Assembly (NCBI RefSeq): GCF_000333395.1
Contig: NZ_BADA01000099.1
Span: forward strand, 1 to 33,835
Source: Microbacterium sp. B19
Lineage (GTDB): Bacteria > Actinomycetota > Actinomycetes > Actinomycetales > Microbacteriaceae
DNA: 33,835 nt
Direction: 5' to 3'
Both the position numbers and the translations under genes were made by a program. Each line of letters opens with the position of its first letter. The first letter of the stretch is position 1. The notes under the pieces are model-generated. The model was not told the origin of the DNA and made no database searches. It saw nothing but the letters and a program-made list of their open reading frames with translations. Below are positions 32,721-33,835 of the stretch, piece by piece.

Positions 32721-33659
32721 ATGACCAACGCACCCCTCCTCGACGGCAAAGTCGCCGTCGTCACCGGCTCGGGGCGCGGCCTCGGCCTCGCCTACGCCCG
32801 CGAACTCGCCCGCCACGGTGCGGCCGTCGTCGTCAACGACGTCGACGCCGCGACCGCCGCCGAGGCCGTCGCCACGATCGAGGCCGACGGTGGCCGCGCG
32901 GTCGCGGTCGTCGCGCCGGTCGGCCCAGCCGCGACGGCGCAGGAGCTCGTCCGCACCGCCGTCGAGACGTTCGGCCGGCTCGACATCCTCGTCACGAACG
33001 CCGGTGTCCTGCGCGACACCGTGCTGTGGAAGATGAGCGACGACGACTTCGACACCGTCATCGGCGTCCACCTGCGCGGCACGTTCACGTGCGTGCGGGA
33101 GGCGGCGACGTGGATGCGCGAGAACGGTGTCCCCGGCCGCATCATCTGCATCGGCTCCCCGACCGGCCAGCGCGGCAACTTCGGCCAGACCAACTACGCC
33201 GCGGCGAAGGCCGGCATCGTCGGCATGGTGCGCACGTGGGCCCTCGAGCTCCGGAAGGCCGGGATCACCGCCAACGCGGTCATCCCCGTCGCCGCCACCG
33301 CGATGACCGCGACGGTGCCGTACTTCGCCGCCGCCGTCGAAGCCGACGCCGCGGGAGAGCCCATGCCCGCGTTCTTCCGCCACGACCTCGGCTTCGGCAC
33401 GTCCGACGACGTCGCGGGCCTCATCGCCTACCTCGCCTCGGATGCCGCCGGCGCGGTGACCGGACAGGCCATCGGCATCGGCGGCGACCGCCTGCAGCTG
33501 TGGACCCACCCCGAGCCCGCGGCCACCGCCTACCGCGACGGCGGGTGGAGCGCCGAGGCGCTCGCGGACGAGTTCGACGCCGTGGTCGGCCCGCTGCAGA
33601 GCGTCGGCGAGACCTTCCCGCCCCTCCCGGACGAGCTGCGGCGCGACCCGGTGCGGTGA
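32721..33659 (+). CDS. Short-chain dehydrogenase/reductase, (3R)-hydroxyacyl-CoA dehydrogenase-like
   Basis: The 312-aa product has the classical SDR fold: TGSGRGLG (15-22) for NAD(P), NAG (93-95), Ser146, Tyr159 and Lys163 (NYAAAK). The opening GKVAVVTGSGRGLGLAYARELARHGAAVVVND, with an Asp after the second strand, favours NAD and recalls the dehydrogenase unit of multifunctional enzyme type 2. A C-terminal extension of about 50 residues goes beyond the usual 250 aa. ATG 32721 has GGAAGGA at 5 nt. A MarR-controlled promoter precedes it and a probable amidohydrolase follows by 4 bp, so a catabolic operon is likely; the substrate is not identifiable. Confidence 0.88.
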   Translation: MTNAPLLDGKVAVVTGSGRGLGLAYARELARHGAAVVVNDVDAATAAEAVATIEADGGRAVAVVAPVGPAATAQELVRTAVETFGRLDILVTNAGVLRDTVLWKMSDDDFDTVIGVHLRGTFTCVREAATWMRENGVPGRIICIGSPTGQRGNFGQTNYAAAKAGIVGMVRTWALELRKAGITANAVIPVAATAMTATVPYFAAAVEADAAGEPMPAFFRHDLGFGTSDDVAGLIAYLASDAAGAVTGQAIGIGGDRLQLWTHPEPAATAYRDGGWSAEALADEFDAVVGPLQSVGETFPPLPDELRRDPVR

Positions 33660-33663
33660 CCGC

Positions 33664-33835
33664 GTGACCCGCTACGAGCCCGACATCGACGTCGCGGCCC
33701 TCACCGCGATCGACATGCACGTGCACGTCGAGATCGACGGCCACGACCACTCGTCGCTCCCCGACGACCTCACGGAGGCGGCCAGCCGCTACTTCTCGAC
33801 CGATGGACCCCGACCCGACCTCGACCACATCGCGG
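33664..33835 (+). CDS. Amidohydrolase-family protein, N-terminus only (truncated by window edge)
   Basis: GTG 33664 opens a frame that runs to the window end (57 complete codons): it reads VTRYEPDIDVAALTAIDMHVHVEI in sense, with the IDMHVHV motif that starts amidohydrolase_2 (decarboxylase-type) domains, where the two His bind the metal. It starts 4 bp after the SDR stop, so it belongs to the same operon. Such pairs occur in degradation of aromatic or fatty-acid-like compounds; the specific role is not visible here. Confidence 0.72.
   Translation, partial: MTRYEPDIDVAALTAIDMHVHVEIDGHDHSSLPDDLTEAASRYFSTDGPRPDLDHIA

Overview
The window comes from a high-GC Gram-positive actinobacterium, most likely a Microbacteriaceae (Microbacterium-type) chromosome. 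The signs are a GC content that looks close to 70%, frequent GTG starts, genes joined by 4-base ATGA/GTGA overlaps, an actinobacterial small SRP RNA, and proteins such as an Ala/Pro-rich DnaX, a PASTA kinase and a fused Pta. This is judged by reading, not by database search. There is no sign of phage, plasmid, IS or CRISPR.

Layout. 1-87 (-) is the N-terminus of aspartate kinase. 262-1659 (+) is a ThrE-type exporter. 1723-17193 (-) is a 15.5-kb block of eleven genes and the centre of interest: pstC, pstA and a membrane-anchored PstS; a large anchored PBP-like protein, a small secreted PBP-like protein and a WxL-like surface protein; then a DUF916-type WxL-interacting protein, a half-length paralogue of it, a sortase-fold membrane protein without any catalytic residue, PstB with a long N-terminal extension, and a second PstS fused to a WxL-like domain. 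17444-19640 (-) carries a PASTA Ser/Thr kinase and an unknown gene. 19827-23225 (-) is recR and dnaX, the latter with a frameshift in its linker. 23304-23623 is a three-copy 115-bp tandem repeat. 23694-27007 (-) is a GH65 disaccharide phosphorylase with a beta-phosphoglucomutase-like HAD protein. 27096-31298 (-) is ackA, pta and a DeoR regulator; nudK (+) is divergent. An SRP RNA lies near 32.1 kb. The right end has a MarR regulator divergent from an SDR dehydrogenase and a truncated amidohydrolase.

How the genes may work together. The 1.7-17.2 kb block combines a phosphate ABC importer with the WxL/DUF916 surface-display module known mainly from Firmicutes. Two proteins carry WxL-like C-terminal domains, one of them itself a phosphate-binding protein. 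Two more have PBP-like domains on membrane stalks. PstB is encoded inside the WxL/DUF916 unit, apart from its permeases. Three PHO-box-like 11-bp repeats precede the three apparent transcription units, which suggests phosphate-starvation control. I infer a wall-associated phosphate-capture system that feeds a Pst importer. The dead sortase homologue would be a scaffold, not an enzyme. Biochemical function, and even the ligand, remain inference.

The other regions are mostly ordinary metabolism and replication genes. The exceptions are the dnaX frameshift, the 115-bp repeats, and a strongly over-represented heptamer, GGATGCC/GGCATCC.
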